Assembly (NCBI GenBank): GCA_016298185.1
Contig: JAEDDA010000001.1
Span: forward strand, 1-64,000
Length of the DNA: 64,000 bases
Origin: Bacilli bacterium
Lineage (GTDB): Bacteria > Bacillota_I > Bacilli_A > RFN20 > CAG-826
Direction: 5' to 3'
Part shown: piece after piece, positions 33,981 through 42,589 of the stretch
How the letters are laid out: each line of letters opens with the position of its first letter
Position numbering within the stretch: position 1 is the first letter of the stretch
The notes under the pieces: generated by a model
Seen by the model: only the letters and a program-made list of their open reading frames with translations
Database searches by the model: none
Told to the model about the DNA's origin: nothing
Position numbers and translations under genes: made by a program

Positions 33981-35117
33981 ATGATCGGTGAACGCAACAT
34001 TTATTCAGTTAGTGATATTAACCGTTATATCAAATCCGTCATATCTCAAGATGAGAACCTAAAATTCATATCTGTGAGAGGAGAACTAAGTAACTTCAAG
34101 CACGGTGCTAACGGTCATCTTTATTTTTCTTTGAAAGATAAAGACTCACTTATCAACTGCGCGATGTTTGCGACATATGCGAATAAATTGATCTTCGAGC
34201 CAAAAGATGGTGATGAAGTCGTGGTTCTCGCTAGTGTCGATGTCTATACCGCTAGAGGAACATATCAATTAATTGCTTATGAAATGAACCAAGTTGGACA
34301 AGGCGAAATGCTTATCCGATTAGAAATGCTCAAGAAACAGCTCCAAAAAGAAGGTCTCTTCGACGTTTCTAAAAAAAGAGATATAAATATCTATCCTCGT
34401 TCCATTGGTGTTATAACCGCGAAGAATGGTGCGGCAATCAAAGATATTGTTACTAATATTAAACGCCGCTATCCAATCGCTGATATTTATTTTTTCCCAA
34501 GCGCGGTTCAAGGCGAATCTGCACCTAAGGAATTATTAAAAGCCTTCCTAAAATCGCAAGAATACGATTTAGACACACTCATCATTGGGCGTGGCGGGGG
34601 CGCAAGTGAAGATTTAAGCGCATTTAACGACGAAACCTTGGTAAGGGCGATTGCTAATAGCAAAATGCCAGTTATTGCTGCCGTTGGGCATGAAATTGAC
34701 GTTACTCTCGTAGATTATGTCGCAGATAAACGCGCCAGTACACCTACAGGAGCCGCTGAACTTTCAACAGTAGATATGCGTGAGATTATCCAGAAATTTC
34801 AAGATTCTATTGAAACCATGAACAGCGCTCTCAAAGACCAAGTTGAAGATATGAAAGAAGATGTAGCTTCACTTAGTGAAGAATTACATGAAGCTATGCA
34901 AGATAAACTAGATTACCTAGCTAGAGAAATAAAAAGTCGTAAGGATCAACTAGAAGCGTTGAATCCAAAGCAGGTATTAAATCGCGGATATTCAATATCC
35001 ATGAATGAAAAAGGCCAAGTTATCTCCTCTATTAAAGATTTAAAACCTGGCGAAAAGATTAAAACATCCTTAAAGGATGGTAATGTTACAAGTACAGTGA
35101 CAAGCGTGGAGGATTAA
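33981..35117 (+). CDS. xseA: exodeoxyribonuclease VII large subunit
   Basis: 378 aa. N-terminal OB domain (LKFISVRGELSNFKHGANGH), the catalytic segment GVITAKNGAAIKDI, IIGRGGGASEDLSAFND, and AVGHEIDVTLVDYVADKRAS then TPTGAAEL. A coiled coil of about 80 residues that holds XseB subunits follows, with C-terminal LNRGYSI. Degrades single-stranded DNA from both ends. The ATG follows the nusB stop with no gap. Slightly short for the family (about 450 aa). Confidence 0.96.
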   Translation: MIGERNIYSVSDINRYIKSVISQDENLKFISVRGELSNFKHGANGHLYFSLKDKDSLINCAMFATYANKLIFEPKDGDEVVVLASVDVYTARGTYQLIAYEMNQVGQGEMLIRLEMLKKQLQKEGLFDVSKKRDINIYPRSIGVITAKNGAAIKDIVTNIKRRYPIADIYFFPSAVQGESAPKELLKAFLKSQEYDLDTLIIGRGGGASEDLSAFNDETLVRAIANSKMPVIAAVGHEIDVTLVDYVADKRASTPTGAAELSTVDMREIIQKFQDSIETMNSALKDQVEDMKEDVASLSEELHEAMQDKLDYLAREIKSRKDQLEALNPKQVLNRGYSISMNEKGQVISSIKDLKPGEKIKTSLKDGNVTSTVTSVED

Positions 35118-35120
35118 AAT

Positions 35121-35321
35121 ATGAGTGAAAAGAAATTAGACTTCGCAAAAGAAATTGAAAGATTAGATGAGATTGTAAATGAAGTTTCCTCTAAAGCTTT
35201 ACCATTAGAAGAAAGCCTCAAATTATATGAAGAAGGCACTAAGATTATCAAGAAACTTGAAGGCGCGTTACAAGAGGCATCTGAAAAAGTGGAACAAATT
35301 GTAAGTATCGAAGATAAGTAA
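35121..35321 (+). CDS. xseB: exodeoxyribonuclease VII small subunit
   Basis: 66 aa. Typical LDEIVNEVSSKALPLEESLK and LYEEGTKIIKKLE. A small helical hairpin that coats the XseA coiled coil. GGAGG within the end of xseA and a 3-nt gap imply coupled expression in the needed excess. Repeat locus f starts 7 nt after the stop. Confidence 0.96.
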   Translation: MSEKKLDFAKEIERLDEIVNEVSSKALPLEESLKLYEEGTKIIKKLEGALQEASEKVEQIVSIEDK

Positions 35322-35327
35322 TTGAAA

Positions 35328-35355
35328 ATAGTAAATTATTAGTAGATTATTAGCA
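35328..35355 (+). repeat. three 11-bp TTAGTA units (locus f)
   Basis: ATAGTAAATTA, TTAGTAGATTA and TTAGCA start at 35328, 35339 and 35350, exactly 11 bp apart. The 15-mer TTAGTAGATTATTAG is identical at loci c and g. It fills the gap between xseB and dxs. Confidence 0.8.
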
Positions 35356-35361
35356 TAGGTT

Positions 35362-37212
35362 ATGGCCAACAAAAAAGAACTTAAAAAAGTGAATATTGCT
35401 GAGATTAAGGACCCAACATTCCTTAAAGATCTTTCCTATGCTGAATTAGACCTTCTCAGCAAAGATATTTGTGAATATATCGTGGATAAGACTGCAATTA
35501 ATGGTGGTCATCTTTCTAGCAACCTTGGCGTCATTGATGCCACAATTGCTTTATGCCGTTCCTTTGACTTCACCAAAGACAAAATAATTTTTGATGTTGG
35601 TCATCAATGCTATACATATAAAATCCTTACAGGTCGTTCTTTAGAACGTTTAAGAAAAAAAGATGGTGTTTCTGGTTTCCAAAAGATGTCCGAATCACCA
35701 TACGACCACTTTGAATGTGGCCACAGTTCAACATCAATCTCTGTCGCTAAAGGTATGGCGGTAACAAGAGATTTAAATAAAGAAGATTATAGTGTTGTCG
35801 CATTCATTGGCGATGCTAGTTTTGCTAACGGCCTTGCTTTCGAAGGCTTGAACAACCTTACAAATGGAAATAACAAAGTTATTATCGTTTTAAACGATAA
35901 CGATATGTCTATCACTAAACCTGTCGGTGGCTTAGCCAAAACATTTAGAAAACTTTCCAACTCATCTTTATATCGCCGCAGCAAGCATAGATACCAACGC
36001 ATTATGAAGAAAACAAGATTTGGTCGTTGGATTCTCGGCTGGACTGGTGCGATTAAAAACTGGTTCAAACGTCACGTCATGGCGATGAATGTTTTTGATA
36101 ACATCGGTCTTGCTTATATCGGACCAGTTGATGGTCATAACATTAAATCTATGGAAGCAGCCTTTAAAAAGGCTAAGACATACGATAAATCTGTCGTTAT
36201 CCATATTAAGACTATTAAAGGCAAAGGCTATAAATTCGCTGAAAACGAAGACAATGGTAAATGGCATGGTGTCAGCGGTTTTGATAAAGAGACAGGTAAG
36301 ATTAACACAAATGAGAATTTGGTGTCTTGGTCCACTATTTATAGCAAAGCTATATTAGAAGAAATGGCTAATCGCCCAGAAGCTGTCGCGGTTATTCCTG
36401 CAACAGCCGTTGGTAGCGAACTTCAACCTGTTTTTGAATTCTATCCAACTCGTTCATTCGATGTCGGCATAGCCGAAGAACATGCTTTAACTATGTCTGG
36501 CGGTCTTGCGGCAAGTGGAAAACATCCAATTGTTTCCATTTATTCCACATTCCTCCAAAGAGCGTTTGATGAACTCAGTCACGATATCGCGAGAATGAAC
36601 CTTAATGCGACTATCTTAATTGATCGCGCTGGTTTAGTAGGTGAAGATGGCAATACTCACCAAGGCATCTATGATGAACCATTCTTATTAGCCACACCAA
36701 ATACCGTTGTGACTATGGCATCAAGAGAAAGTGAAGCTTTTGCTTTATTCAAAGAATCATTTAATAATCACGGTGTGTTCTGTATCCGTTATCCACGTTC
36801 TAAAATGCTTCCAAGTAACAAAAGAGAAGAACTTTCCTTTGGAAAATGGAAAAAAGAATTATCCGGCAAGGATACTGCGATTGTTTCTGTCGGTCCATTA
36901 ACTTTAGACCTTAAGAAACTCTTAGAAGAAAACAAAAAGGAAGTTTCTTTATATAACGCTATTTATATGAAACCTATGGATGATGAAATCATCTCTAAGG
37001 AACTTGTTAAATATAATCGTGTCATCATCTATGATGCTTATTCTGTAGAAAACGGTTTCGCCCAATATTTAAGTGTCAAATTAGTAACTTTAGGATATAA
37101 AGGTGAAATCATTATTAAATCCATTCCTGATGTGTTCGTGAATCATGCCTCCATTAATGAACAACTCGATGGATTTCATCTTCAACCAGAAGATATTTTA
37201 AAATTGTTATAA
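35362..37212 (+). CDS. dxs: 1-deoxy-D-xylulose-5-phosphate synthase
   Basis: 616 aa. First enzyme of the MEP isoprenoid pathway; ThDP-dependent condensation of pyruvate and glyceraldehyde-3-phosphate. GHQCYTYKILTGR, GHSSTSIS, the ThDP motif GDASFANG, the loop RIMKKTRFGRWILG, and the transketolase-like middle AEEHALTMSGGLA and DRAGLVGEDGNTHQG. Full length. The ATG lies 40 nt after xseB with TAGG as a poor ribosome-binding site. IspG and IspH of the same pathway lie at 52413 and 54421. Confidence 0.97.
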   Translation: MANKKELKKVNIAEIKDPTFLKDLSYAELDLLSKDICEYIVDKTAINGGHLSSNLGVIDATIALCRSFDFTKDKIIFDVGHQCYTYKILTGRSLERLRKKDGVSGFQKMSESPYDHFECGHSSTSISVAKGMAVTRDLNKEDYSVVAFIGDASFANGLAFEGLNNLTNGNNKVIIVLNDNDMSITKPVGGLAKTFRKLSNSSLYRRSKHRYQRIMKKTRFGRWILGWTGAIKNWFKRHVMAMNVFDNIGLAYIGPVDGHNIKSMEAAFKKAKTYDKSVVIHIKTIKGKGYKFAENEDNGKWHGVSGFDKETGKINTNENLVSWSTIYSKAILEEMANRPEAVAVIPATAVGSELQPVFEFYPTRSFDVGIAEEHALTMSGGLAASGKHPIVSIYSTFLQRAFDELSHDIARMNLNATILIDRAGLVGEDGNTHQGIYDEPFLLATPNTVVTMASRESEAFALFKESFNNHGVFCIRYPRSKMLPSNKREELSFGKWKKELSGKDTAIVSVGPLTLDLKKLLEENKKEVSLYNAIYMKPMDDEIISKELVKYNRVIIYDAYSVENGFAQYLSVKLVTLGYKGEIIIKSIPDVFVNHASINEQLDGFHLQPEDILKLL

Positions 37213-37217
37213 TTTGG

Positions 37218-37247
37218 TTAACATAATCTAAAACGCCATTATATAAT
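37218..37247 (+). promoter_or_regulatory. promoter of dinB, leaderless type
   Basis: TTAACA (37218-37223), 18-bp spacer, TATAAT (37242-37247). The ATG at 37256 begins 9 nt after the last base of TATAAT, so the leader is 0-2 nt. No Shine-Dalgarno. Confidence 0.65.
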
Positions 37248-37255
37248 AATGATGT

Positions 37256-38449
37256 ATGAGTAAAGTTATTGTTCACATAGATTTGAACGCCTTTTTCGTT
37301 CGTTGCGAAGAAATTAAAGACCCATCTTTAGAAAATAAAGCTGTGGCTATTGGACACGAAGGACGAGGAGGAATTGTTTCAACTTGTTCTTATAAAGCTC
37401 GTGAATATGGTGTTTCTAGTGGAATGCCAATGTTTAAAGCTAAACAACTTTGCCCACATCTCATCGTTAAACCTGTCGATTTCCGCTTTTATCACGCCCT
37501 TAGTGACACTTTTAAGAACTTTGTGAGGCGTTATACCTCCAAAGTGGAAGAAGCCTCTGTAGACGAGTGTTTCGCTGATTTCACAGAAGTAATTAAAAAA
37601 GAAAAGAATGCCGAAGCCTTTTTCAAGAAACTTCAACAAGACTTATATAAAGAAACAAAACTCAAATGCTCTATAGGCATCGCTCCTACTAAGTTTTTGG
37701 CGAAAATGGGTAGCGATTATAAAAAACCAATGGGCATCACCATCATTAGAAAGAGCGAAATTTCAAAGATTTTATATCCACTATCTATAGATAAATTCTA
37801 CGGAATCGGTAAAAAGACCGCTCCAAGATTAAAAGCTATGGGTATTAACACAATTGGCGATTTAGCAAACCTTTGTAATTCCAACGATCCAAAACTTTTA
37901 GAAGAACTCGGCAAATTCTTCGTAGTCATTAAGGATTGGGTCAATGGACGCGGCTCAGATGAAGTCTACACTGAAGCCTGGAATCCAAAATCAATCGGTA
38001 ATTCCACAACGCTTATGGAAGATACCTCCAATCATGAACTCATCTCCACCACTTTTAGATATTTATCTAAAGAAGTATCGGAACGCGCCATTAGAGAGAA
38101 TAAATTAGGTCCCACCATACAAATAGTTGTCAAAGAAGCAGAAATCTCTGAGAACGGCTTTAAAAGCCATAACAAATCCATCACATTACCTAATCCAACT
38201 AACAATGCTGATGTGATTTATAATGCTGCGATGGATTTATATGATAAGAACTTCTCAAAAATGACCGTGCGACTTGTTGGTGTAACATTACAAAATTTAA
38301 TTGATAGCAAAGACATCGCTATTCAAATGAGTTTATTTGATTATCAAATACATGAAGAAGAAAGCAGCACCAAGTTGTTAATAAATGAACTAAATAGAAA
38401 ACTTAAAAAGAAAGCACTTATACGCGCTAGCGAGGTAGAGAAAAAATGA
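37256..38449 (+). CDS. dinB: DNA polymerase IV (DinB, Y family)
   Basis: 397 aa. Translesion polymerase. Catalytic acidic residues in HIDLNAFFVRCEE (residues 7-19) and SVDECFADFTE near 101; GIAPTKFLAKMGSDYKKP and the helix-hairpin-helix KFYGIGKKTAPRLKAMGI follow, then the little-finger domain. The C terminus holds QMSLFD, a beta-clamp-binding motif. Its stop overlaps the xerD start by 4 nt (ATGA). Confidence 0.96.
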   Translation: MSKVIVHIDLNAFFVRCEEIKDPSLENKAVAIGHEGRGGIVSTCSYKAREYGVSSGMPMFKAKQLCPHLIVKPVDFRFYHALSDTFKNFVRRYTSKVEEASVDECFADFTEVIKKEKNAEAFFKKLQQDLYKETKLKCSIGIAPTKFLAKMGSDYKKPMGITIIRKSEISKILYPLSIDKFYGIGKKTAPRLKAMGINTIGDLANLCNSNDPKLLEELGKFFVVIKDWVNGRGSDEVYTEAWNPKSIGNSTTLMEDTSNHELISTTFRYLSKEVSERAIRENKLGPTIQIVVKEAEISENGFKSHNKSITLPNPTNNADVIYNAAMDLYDKNFSKMTVRLVGVTLQNLIDSKDIAIQMSLFDYQIHEEESSTKLLINELNRKLKKKALIRASEVEKK

Positions 38450-39330
38450 TGGAAATAATCGATGCTGTTGAAGCATATCAACAATACCTTTTAGTGGAAA
38501 AGGGTTTATCAAGACAAACCGTTGTCTCTTATATTGAAGACTTGAAACAGTTCTTCCAATTTTTGCCTGACCGCAAATATGTCGAAGACTTACTTCCGGA
38601 AGATCTCAATGAATTCGTAAGAAGAGAATCTGTTGTGGGACACTCTGTTTCTACAGTGATGAGAAGGCTTTCCTCTATTAGAGGATTCTTCATCTTCTTA
38701 AAGAAAGAAAAGTATTATAACGACGAAATTCCTGAAGTTAAAACCATGAAGAAACAAGAACGACTCCCCAACTGTTTATCTATAGAGGAAGTCGAAGACT
38801 TATTAAACACTCCTGATATTAGAAGACCCGAAGGTTTAAGGGATCGCGCTATGCTTGAAACAATGTACGCTTCAGGCTTACGTGTAAGCGAGTTGCTCGC
38901 TCTTGAACGCAGCCGCGTGAACTTTAAAAAAGCGATTATCACAATATTCGGTAAAGGTGCTAAAGAAAGAAAGGTTCCTTTAGGAGACTTCGCTATCGAA
39001 TATATTCAAAAGTATGTCGATGAAGTTAGAAGCAAAAATCCAGGAAGCGATTCTAAGTATCTATTTTTAAATAGATATGGAGAACCATTATCCAGACAAT
39101 ATTTCTTTAAGCAAATAAAAAAATACGCTGCTGAGGCAGGTATTATTTCGCCTGTGTCCCCGCACACCTTGCGTCATAGTTTCGCAACGCACCTGCTCGA
39201 GAATGGCGCGCAACTACGTGCTGTGCAAGAGATGCTCGGCCATTCCAATATCGCAACTACGCAAATATACACGCACATAAGCACCAAACGAATTTTAAGT
39301 GCGTATGATTTGTATATGAAACGCAAATAA
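38446..39330 (+). CDS. xerD: tyrosine recombinase XerD/XerC type
   Basis: 294 aa. Chromosome-dimer resolution recombinase. N-terminal SAM-like core-binding domain (YQQYLLVEKGLSRQT) and catalytic domain with Arg in ASGLRVSELL, Lys in FGKGAKERKVP, His-x-x-Arg in SPHTLRHSFATH, His in GHSNIATTQ and nucleophile Tyr in IYTHIS. All catalytic residues present. It is coupled to dinB rather than next to an integron or phage, so it is the housekeeping copy. I found no dif-like 28-mer in the window. Confidence 0.95.
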   Translation: MMEIIDAVEAYQQYLLVEKGLSRQTVVSYIEDLKQFFQFLPDRKYVEDLLPEDLNEFVRRESVVGHSVSTVMRRLSSIRGFFIFLKKEKYYNDEIPEVKTMKKQERLPNCLSIEEVEDLLNTPDIRRPEGLRDRAMLETMYASGLRVSELLALERSRVNFKKAIITIFGKGAKERKVPLGDFAIEYIQKYVDEVRSKNPGSDSKYLFLNRYGEPLSRQYFFKQIKKYAAEAGIISPVSPHTLRHSFATHLLENGAQLRAVQEMLGHSNIATTQIYTHISTKRILSAYDLYMKRK

Positions 39331-39364
39331 TATAAAATATAAAGCAGTTAGAGAGGAGACATTT

Positions 39365-40585
39365 ATGTCCCATAAATACAAAAGAATATTTGTCATTGTA
39401 GCTGACTCAGTTGGTGTTGGATACGAACCAGACGCAGACAAGTTTTTTAATGACGGCCACAATGATGTTGGAAGTAACACAATTGTTCACATTTCCGAAA
39501 AAATGCCTAACGGATTAAATGTTCCAACCATGAATTCTTGGGGTTTACACGATTTGGATAACAATATCGTCGGAACAAGCAAAGTTAGCCATCCACATGC
39601 ATTCGTTGCAAGATCAAGAGAAGCCAGTAATGGTAAAGACACTATGACAGGTCACTGGGAAATGATGGGTATTTATACTACAAAACCATTTCAAACCTTC
39701 ACAGATAATGGTTTCCCAAAAGAACTCATTGATGAACTTGAAGCCAAGACCGGTCACAAATGTATCGGTAACTATGCTTCTAGTGGTACAGAAATCCTTG
39801 TTAAATTAGGTGAAGAACAAAAAAGAGACAATTCTTTGATTGTCTATACCTCTGCGGATAGCGTGTTACAAATCGCTGCGCATGAAGAAACCACACCTGT
39901 TCCTGAATTATATCGCTGCTGCGAAATCGCACGTGAAATTTGTATGAAACCAGAATGGATGGTGGGTAGAATCATCGCTCGTCCATTTGTTGGCGAAAGC
40001 GCAAATGATTTTAAACGAGTGGCTGCACATAGACATGACTTAGCATTAAAACCTCCAGTGAAGACCGTAATGAATGTCTTACAAGATAACGGCTTTATGG
40101 TTGACTGTGTCGGTAAGATTGGTGATATCTTTGATGGTTATGGCGTCGTTAAGACACAAAAGACATCTTCTAATGAAGATGGTATGGATAAGACCATTGA
40201 AGAAGCCAAGAACTTCGATTTCACAGGTTTATGCTTTGTTAACTTAGTGGAATTCGATAGTGAATATGGCCACAGAAGAAATCCAATTGGTTATGGTGAA
40301 TGTTTAGAAGCTTTCGATAAACGCTTAGCGGAACTTGAAAAAGTTCTTAAAGATGATGACTTAGTTATCGTTACAGCGGACCACGGAAATGATCCAACTT
40401 GGTATGGCACAGATCATACAAGAGAGAAAATCCCTCTATTGATGTTCTCCAAATCCATCAAGAATGGTCGTTATTTAGAGGAAAGAACCACATTTGGTGA
40501 TATCGGTGCGACAATCTTAAAGAACTTTGGTTTAGAAAAACCTGATAATCTCTTAGGTGAACCAATCGAAGAATTATTTGAATAA
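39365..40585 (+). CDS. deoB: phosphopentomutase
   Basis: 406 aa. Interconverts ribose or deoxyribose 1- and 5-phosphates; alkaline-phosphatase superfamily with two Mn ions. Metal ligands appear in VIVADSVGVGYEPDA, GKDTMTGHWEMMG, VEFDSEYGHRRNP and TADHGNDPTW. AGAGGAG precedes the ATG. With cytidine deaminase at 62894 it points to nucleoside salvage. Ends in a strong terminator. Confidence 0.97.
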   Translation: MSHKYKRIFVIVADSVGVGYEPDADKFFNDGHNDVGSNTIVHISEKMPNGLNVPTMNSWGLHDLDNNIVGTSKVSHPHAFVARSREASNGKDTMTGHWEMMGIYTTKPFQTFTDNGFPKELIDELEAKTGHKCIGNYASSGTEILVKLGEEQKRDNSLIVYTSADSVLQIAAHEETTPVPELYRCCEIAREICMKPEWMVGRIIARPFVGESANDFKRVAAHRHDLALKPPVKTVMNVLQDNGFMVDCVGKIGDIFDGYGVVKTQKTSSNEDGMDKTIEEAKNFDFTGLCFVNLVEFDSEYGHRRNPIGYGECLEAFDKRLAELEKVLKDDDLVIVTADHGNDPTWYGTDHTREKIPLLMFSKSIKNGRYLEERTTFGDIGATILKNFGLEKPDNLLGEPIEELFE

Positions 40586-40603
40586 AATTTATTTCATAGA
40601 AAT

Positions 40604-40627
40604 AAGCTGCTTCGGCAGCTTTTTTTG
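40604..40627 (+). terminator. intrinsic terminator after deoB (UUCG loop)
   Basis: AAGCTGC (40604-40610), TTCG tetraloop, GCAGCTT (40615-40621), then TTTTTT. The C-UUCG-G loop is an extra-stable type. Confidence 0.95.
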
Positions 40628-40679
40628 TGCAAAAAATTTGATGGTGGGACACTAACGAAGTCTAATAGGAGGGTTTTAC

Positions 40680-41246
40680 ATGGAAAAGTTTAAAACCGAG
40701 AAAAACATATTTGCGGATTATGGAAGCAAATTAGCTCTTCGACAAAATGGTATGAGAGAGCAGTTAGACTGGATTAGACGCCAGCTGGAGTATTTTTCTT
40801 TTGCGGAGAAGTATTCATTAAGGTACGACCTCAAACAAGGCGAGATTTATGAGTTTGATTGGGGTCTCAATGTGAACGCTGAATTCTCGAACAGACATTA
40901 TGGCGTGGTTATGGTCGACTCAGATGTCTTTAATCCGTTAGTGACAATCTGCCCGCTAAAAACAAATCATGGATCGATGTGTCCAAGAAGCGATGTCGAC
41001 ATTGGGGTCGTTCATTGTTTGAACACCAGCAAGTCAACATTGGCAGTCGTGAATCAAGTCAGGACAATTGACAAACTGAGACTCTACACAAAGAGAATTA
41101 TTGGAGTCAAAACTGATATGCTTTCCGACTCAATTACTGAAGAAGAATATACAATAATGAGGTTAGAAAATGAAAAGTTCTCGCGGATTCAAAAAGCTTA
41201 TTTTGACTACTTAAATGGGAAACTTGGTGACATACGAGAGCGGTGA
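40680..41246 (+). CDS. PemK/MazF-like protein, no antitoxin neighbour
   Basis: 188 aa. After an N-terminal helical extension of about 50 residues comes a PemK/MazF-type core: GEIYEFDWG (family GDIxxVDLG), NRHYGVVMVDSD (family RPVLV), VTICPLKTNH and the strand VNQVRTIDKLRLY, then ITEEEY near the end. This family cuts mRNA at short motifs, or is a relative used otherwise. No antitoxin ORF is found in the 94 nt before it or after it. The extension might take that role, or the protein may not be toxic. AGGAGGG is an excellent ribosome-binding site. Confidence 0.78.
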   Translation: MEKFKTEKNIFADYGSKLALRQNGMREQLDWIRRQLEYFSFAEKYSLRYDLKQGEIYEFDWGLNVNAEFSNRHYGVVMVDSDVFNPLVTICPLKTNHGSMCPRSDVDIGVVHCLNTSKSTLAVVNQVRTIDKLRLYTKRIIGVKTDMLSDSITEEEYTIMRLENEKFSRIQKAYFDYLNGKLGDIRER

Positions 41247-41247
41247 A

Positions 41248-41264
41248 TTAGTAGCAAATTAGTA
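41248..41264 (+). repeat. two 11-bp-spaced TTAGTA units (locus h)
   Basis: TTAGTAGCAAA at 41248 and TTAGTAC at 41259 begin 2 nt after the stop of the PemK-like gene. Orientation relative to that gene is as at loci c, e, f and g. Confidence 0.65.
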
Positions 41265-41450
41265 CATTTTATTGCAAATGAGTCATGTTTAAATGTGTGG
41301 AAAAGTCGCCTTTTCAACATGTGGATTTGACTGTTGATAATTTGGAAAAATAACCGAAAAACGCTATTGTAGATATCTGTAGCATTGTTTTGGTTAACAT
41401 AATGACTATTATGCGAAGTTAATATATTTTAGCGTTTTATCAGTGAAAGC
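41265..41450. other. convergent intergenic stretch with DnaA-box-like nonamers
   Basis: TGTGGAAAA (41296-41304), TGTGGATTT (41320-41328) and TGTTGATAA (41332-41340) are each one or two mismatches from the reverse DnaA box TGTGGATAA, all in one orientation within 45 bp. TTTTCAACA (41311-41319) is a weak opposite copy. No gene is visible between 41247 and 41503. The rest shows no feature I can name. Confidence 0.3.
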
Positions 41451-41453
41451 GAA

Positions 41454-41482
41454 CAAAAGAAAAGAGAGCGTCTTCCGCTCCC
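41454..41482 (-). terminator. intrinsic terminator of the yqeG-nadD operon
   Basis: On the minus strand GAGCG-GAAGA-CGCTC (41466-41480, extended by one more G-C pair across a mismatch) is followed by TCTTTTCTTTTG. It lies 22 nt after the nadD-yqeK stop. Confidence 0.75.
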
Positions 41483-41503
41483 TCATCTAATCTGATTATT
41501 CAA

Positions 41504-42589
41504 TTAATCTAAATATTGTTTAAAACATTTATAGGTTAATCGATTATTTATATCTTTTTCCTTACTTAATAAGAAGTCTTTGTTAGCTTGTAAGACTATT
41601 TTGAAGCCTTGTTCAGCATCATTTTTCATAGCGTTGATTAAGTCGCTTGAGTCAAAACCTCTTGTTGGCTCAATCTTGTCCGAGGCGTAAATAATCTTAG
41701 CGAGCAAACCCATATTTTCGTTTCCTGTTGAATGGAATTTGATGGCTTCAATGATGTCTGGGTCTTTGAACCCGAACATTTCTTGAACTAAATGAGCGCC
41801 AGCAAATTGATGATAAGCAAACTTTGGGATGTCCGCGTACTCTGGATAATACTTTTTGGTCATTTCGTATTGTTTGTCTTCAGCAATATCTTTACCAATA
41901 TCATGGAAAAGACCAGCGATGAATGCCTTAAGAGGATTGTCTAAGTTATTTGCTTTAGCGATTTCATAAGCTGTCTTAGCGACGCTTTTAGAATGAGCCA
42001 AGCGATGAGGGGTCAAAATGTAATTGAGTTCCACCATTCCCTCATATAAATTATGTTCTACTATGTAGAAAAGGACATCATCAGGTAATTCGAATGATTT
42101 TAATTTTCTGATATCTGTGGATGATACCTCAATTCCGAGACCTTCAATCTTTTGCATATGGAATCTTTTTATGTTCTCTGGATCTTCAACATATCCAGGT
42201 CTTGTATAATATACAATTTGTAAAAGTTCCGCTATTTTGTCCGCTTCTTTCCAACGATCAAAAGCATTAGCTTGATCAACACCGATCAAAAAGAAGAGAT
42301 TATCGTTTGGGTATTTTTCTTTGAAATAGAGAACTGTATCGATGGAATAATTCACATCTTTTTCACTATTTAGTTCAAATTCATCTATCGAAAGATTCTT
42401 TTTATCTTTGATGGCAAGTCTTAACATATTCATTTTGTCGTTAATGGACGCCGAAACTTCCTTCCATACTGAAATACGTGCTGGAACGAAGATTACTTCT
42501 CCATCAAGTTCTTTTGCGGCTTTTAAAGCCATATTAATATGCCCGTTATGGACGGGATCGAATGCGCCACCAAAAATTATTCTATTCAT
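41504..42589 (-). CDS. nadD: fused NadD (nicotinate-nucleotide adenylyltransferase) and YqeK HD hydrolase
   Basis: 361 aa. Residues 1 to about 185 are NadD: GGAFDPVHNGHINMA (nucleotidyl-transferase HxGH motif), FLIGVDQANAFDRWKEA and VSSTDIRK. Residues from about 190 are a YqeK-type HD domain (HRLAHSKSVAKTA, GLFHDIGKD, FHSTGN, KIIYASDKIEP), a family that splits Ap4A to ADP. In Bacillus these are adjacent separate genes; a fusion is known from reduced relatives of Bacilli. The fused product makes deamido-NAD for NadE. The ATG follows the yhbY stop without a gap. Confidence 0.95.
   Translation of the reverse strand: MNRIIFGGAFDPVHNGHINMALKAAKELDGEVIFVPARISVWKEVSASINDKMNMLRLAIKDKKNLSIDEFELNSEKDVNYSIDTVLYFKEKYPNDNLFFLIGVDQANAFDRWKEADKIAELLQIVYYTRPGYVEDPENIKRFHMQKIEGLGIEVSSTDIRKLKSFELPDDVLFYIVEHNLYEGMVELNYILTPHRLAHSKSVAKTAYEIAKANNLDNPLKAFIAGLFHDIGKDIAEDKQYEMTKKYYPEYADIPKFAYHQFAGAHLVQEMFGFKDPDIIEAIKFHSTGNENMGLLAKIIYASDKIEPTRGFDSSDLINAMKNDAEQGFKIVLQANKDFLLSKEKDINNRLTYKCFKQYLD

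Noticed and set aside
38446..39330. xerD as sign of a mobile element or integron
   Set aside because: Coupled to dinB, complete XerD motifs, no flanking direct repeats, cassettes or phage genes; it looks like the housekeeping recombinase.
41265..41450. Chromosomal origin oriC
   Set aside because: DnaA-box-like nonamers are imperfect and dnaA, dnaN or rpmH are not nearby.
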